Below, in pieces: positions 61,926 through 64,000 of a stretch of DNA of 64,000 bases (position 1 is its first letter; every line of letters starts with the position of its first letter). Below the pieces are notes generated by a model. It did not search any database. It was not told where the DNA came from and saw only the letters and a list, made by a program, of their open reading frames with translations. Source of the DNA: Thraustochytrium sp. TN22 (Eukaryota > Sar > Bigyra > Thraustochytrida > Thraustochytriidae); the NCBI GenBank assembly GCA_013306675.1, contig JABLUY010000071.1, positions 62,001 to 126,000 of the forward strand, in the 5' to 3' direction. Both the position numbers and the translations under genes were made by a program.

Positions 61926-63170
61926 ATGGAGGGCGGCGCGGGGCGCACGCAGGCATGGGCCGGCGCGGCGGAGGGCGCGCCTGAGCCCGACCCACCTCCG
62001 CACGGCCGGCGCAGCGGCGACGGCGCGGATCCGCACGATGCGGGCTCCGTGACCATGGGCCATGACGTCGACGTCGACGACGCCAAGGCCGACGCGGGCG
62101 CGGGCGCAGGCGCGGGCGGCGAGGCCGGCGCCGGCCTGCTCCAGGTAGATACGGCGCCCGCGAGCAACTACTCGGACTTGCGTGAGGAAGCGGGCTTCGA
62201 CGGCTCGCGCACGCCTGCGGCGAGCGTGGACGCGCCCGAGGCCGCGCTCGAGCGCTCGGCGGCCGTGGCGGCCGAGGAGGGGGAGGAGGAGGAGGAACTG
62301 CCGCTGGTGATTGAGGTGCCCAGGGAGGAAGACGAGGGCGATCCGAACCAGGCGCTGGCGCCGCTGCTGCCGACGCCGTCCAACATGTTCGAGTCGTACT
62401 CGGAGAGTGAGGACGACTTTGGACCCGGGTACCGCACGCTGATGCAGCCCTACGAGGAGGAGCAACGGCAGGCCGCGGCGTTGAACGAGCGTCTGCGCGC
62501 CGAGGAGAGCTCCAAGACGTGTGCGTTAATTCGCCGCCATCTGTGCGGCTTTGTGTGCCTCTTCTTGGTGCTCGTGGTCCTGTCCATCGCGGTGGCTGTG
62601 GTGTGCTGGTTCCGGCCGCCCACGCTCCTGGTGACCAAGAGCGTGCTGGTCTTTGACTCGCTCTCGCTGCTGCGCACGCTCAACGGCACGCAGACGTACG
62701 CGCTGTACAATCCCAACTACCTGCCGCTCCGCATGGAGAGCCTCTCTGCGACCGTGTACTACTTCTCGCACAGCACCAACCGGTGGTACCAGTTCGACGA
62801 CACCGGGGATGACTCCAAAGTGGCGTGCGAGGTGGATCGCGAAGCGAGCCGCTCTTTCAATCAGACCTTTAGCTACGAGATCCGCAGCGCCCGCGTGGCC
62901 AGTGCCATCTTCCAGCAATGCGTCGGCGGCCACGTTGACCTCGCCTTTCGCGGCACCGCCGTCTACAAATTTCTCGGCAACACCCTGCCGCGCGACTTTG
63001 GTCCCGTTATCATGCGCAGCGACTGCGTGCTCTCCTCCGTCCGCAGCGCGGCAAGTCCGGGACTGACAAACCGAGTGGCTAACCTGGACCCGACCGAGGG
63101 CGAGGAGGACGGCCTTGAAGTCCTAGCCTCGCCAGGACCGAGGGCGGGCTTGGCCTTGAGTCTACGATAG
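61926..63170 (+). CDS. TMEM106-like single-pass membrane protein (LEA2-type fold)
   Basis: Predicted protein of 414 residues. Residues 1-205 are cytosolic-type, acidic and disordered. A single membrane helix lies at 207-229 (GFVCLFLVLVVLSIAVAVVC). The luminal part has the look of TMEM106/LEA-2 beta-sandwich proteins: VFDSL strand, NGTQTYALYNPNYLPLRMES (N-glycosylation-like NGT, then the YNPNYxPL element), YYFSHSTNRWY, NQTFSYEIRSARVAS, CVGGHVDLAFRG, and MRSDC at the end of the fold, matching the conserved asparagine-rich turn and final Cys of that family. TMEM106 proteins reside in late endosomes and lysosomes and affect their acidification and movement; a similar location is inferred. The last 45 residues are unlike the family. 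The ATG at 61926 is the first in frame. Confidence 0.7.
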   Translation: MEGGAGRTQAWAGAAEGAPEPDPPPHGRRSGDGADPHDAGSVTMGHDVDVDDAKADAGAGAGAGGEAGAGLLQVDTAPASNYSDLREEAGFDGSRTPAASVDAPEAALERSAAVAAEEGEEEEELPLVIEVPREEDEGDPNQALAPLLPTPSNMFESYSESEDDFGPGYRTLMQPYEEEQRQAAALNERLRAEESSKTCALIRRHLCGFVCLFLVLVVLSIAVAVVCWFRPPTLLVTKSVLVFDSLSLLRTLNGTQTYALYNPNYLPLRMESLSATVYYFSHSTNRWYQFDDTGDDSKVACEVDREASRSFNQTFSYEIRSARVASAIFQQCVGGHVDLAFRGTAVYKFLGNTLPRDFGPVIMRSDCVLSSVRSAASPGLTNRVANLDPTEGEEDGLEVLASPGPRAGLALSLR

Positions 63171-63573
63171 GTAGCTCGGCCTCGCTCGCCCATTGAGCAA
63201 CGAAACCAAACCAACAATGAACCGGACGTCTGATTTTTTTTTTTTTGACTTGACGATCATGGTGTTGTGCGCGAGCTGGCACAAGACAGAACCCAGACGC
63301 ATGAGTCTTGCGCGATCTGACACAAATCGAGCTTGCACAAGACAGAACCCAGACGCGTGAGTCGGCTTGATCGCACGCACGGGCTGTGTCATCAGCCAAA
63401 AGCAGAGACAGCTCCTCCCTCATGGGACTGTCCTGAATTCGTCAAACTGTCACCTCTCTGTTTTTCATCAACATCATCAAGCAGGTTTCTCGCGTATGGG
63501 TAGCCAGAGACCGAGACCGCCGTCTGGACGGGCTGCGGAGGCTTCGCGCGTGAGCCGCCAAAGGCGTGCTCGC
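63171..63573. other. Convergent intergenic region with TVP23 3' duplication
   Basis: About 400 bases between convergent genes, low in GC, with a run of 13 T at 63234-63246 and a duplicated ACAAGACAGAACCCAGACGC (63281 and 63337). The segment from about 63486 to 63573 is a diverged copy of the TVP23 gene end. Confidence 0.6.
63281..63356 (+). repeat. Direct repeat of 20 bases
   Basis: ACAAGACAGAACCCAGACGC occurs at about 63281 and again at about 63337, each followed by a similar (A/G)TGAGTC. The two copies are about 56 bases apart, so the unit may be a 56-base tandem duplication with one diverged half. Confidence 0.7.
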
Positions 63574-63660
63574 TCATTGGTAGCCAGATACCGGGACCGC
63601 CGTCTGCACGGGCTGCGTGGGCTCCGCAGGCGAGCGACCAAAGGCGCGCGCCAGGTAGCC
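63486..63660 (-). repeat. Tandem duplication of the TVP23 3' coding end
   Basis: The last codons of TVP23 (about 63574-63650, reading AFGRSPAEPTQPVQTAVPVS) are followed on the minus strand, after its stop, by a diverged copy (about 63490-63572, reading AFGGSRAKPPQPVQTAVSVS). The period is about 88 bases. The copy lies after the stop codon, so it is not translated as part of the protein unless the stop is bypassed. Confidence 0.8.
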
Positions 63661-64000
63661 GCCCGAGAGCGCCGAGAGCGCGCCCTGCGCCACGGCACCC
63701 TGCACGGCACCCTGCAAGCGCCGCTTGGCGTCCTTGGAGCACTGCCAGTAGCCGTAGATGTTGGAGGACTGCAGGGAGAGCGCCACGCCGGTGAGCACGA
63801 GCCAGTCAAAGCTAAACTTGATGAGCGCGAGGAAGCCGAGCAGCGCCCACGTGAGAAAGTTGAGGTACATGGAGTACCAGAAGATGCGGTAGTCCACCGT
63901 GCTGACCTCGTCCGGATTGTCGATGCTCTCGAAGCGCCACGAGCTCGTGCCGTCATCCTTGAGCTCGTTCCACCAGCGCAGGCCCACCATGAGGCGGCCG
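63574..64000 (-). CDS. TVP23: Golgi membrane protein Tvp23/FAM18 (C-terminal part, N-terminus outside window)
   Basis: Only the last 142 or so residues are in the window; the frame runs open to base 64000 and GRLMVGLRWWNE shows that coding continues beyond. Tvp23 is a small four-helix protein of late Golgi vesicles. Visible family landmarks: VGLRWWNELKDDGTSSWRFE, then DYRIFWYSMY, a helix WALLGFLALIKF, another WLVLTGVALSLQSSN, and YGYWQCSKDAKRRLQ, matching the conserved N..GY..C..DA. The Met at 63990 is internal. The C-terminal tail (about 40 residues, Gly/Ala-rich, ending TAVPVSGYQ) is less conserved and its coding sequence is duplicated just downstream. Confidence 0.9.
   Translation of the reverse strand, partial: GRLMVGLRWWNELKDDGTSSWRFESIDNPDEVSTVDYRIFWYSMYLNFLTWALLGFLALIKFSFDWLVLTGVALSLQSSNIYGYWQCSKDAKRRLQGAVQGAVAQGALSALSGGYLARAFGRSPAEPTQPVQTAVPVSGYQ

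Overview
This window reads as nuclear DNA of a single-celled eukaryote. The genes are eukaryotic in type: condensin HEAT subunit, U1 snRNP factor Prp40, PP2A B56 subunit, tRNA-splicing endonuclease subunit, Golgi protein Tvp23 and two ELO elongases. It is GC-rich and densely packed, with about 28 genes in 64 kb. Nearly every gene is one uninterrupted reading frame; I could support only one spliceosomal intron, in TSEN34. Together with the many lipid genes and a possible flagellar radial-spoke protein, this best fits a thraustochytrid-like labyrinthulomycete (stramenopile). That assignment is an inference; no rRNA or other taxonomic marker is present.

Layout. 1-900: end of a mitochondrial-type methionyl-tRNA synthetase. 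1.4-4.3 kb: two diverged tandem coiled-coil/acidic paralogues. 4.7-12.5 kb: a TPR-methyltransferase fusion, then on the minus strand a diacylglycerol-lipase-like enzyme, an ELO elongase, an armadillo protein and an ICMT/PEMT-like methyltransferase. 13.4-19.4 kb: a TIR-NACHT-WD40 receptor-like gene, an assembly gap (NN), the 3' end of a second WD40 gene and a decayed kinase-like piece. 19.6-29.6 kb: phosphatidylserine synthase, a large vWA-like multi-pass membrane protein and condensin CAP-G. 29.9-42.9 kb: two large minus-strand paralogues sharing an unfamiliar DEAH-box ATPase core, one ending in a Cys-rich putative zinc region, the other flanked by leucine-rich repeats and 35 armadillo repeats. 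43.3-64 kb: an orphan gene of different composition, TSEN34, PP2A B56, a second ELO elongase, a hypothetical gene, a Gpt2/Sct1-type acyltransferase, a small CxxC protein, a membrane-anchored trypsin, Prp40, a class 3 lipase, a TMEM106-like protein and Tvp23 (cut by the window end).

Two themes stand out. First, receptor-like proteins with recently homogenised repeats: TIR-NACHT-WD40 with 17 repeats, and LRR-DEAH ATPase-ARM with 35. The second has the plan sensor / P-loop-type core / repeat sensor seen in NOD-like receptors but a different core, and that core has lost the Walker A lysine which its neighbour keeps. This pair is my best candidate for an undescribed system. Second, seven of the roughly 28 genes act in lipid synthesis, remodelling or breakdown (DAG lipase, two elongases, a PEMT/ICMT-like enzyme, PS synthase, GPAT, class 3 lipase). 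I see no sign that they are co-regulated.

Start codons are the first plausible ATG. Long open frames lying antisense to genes, common in GC-rich DNA, were left out.
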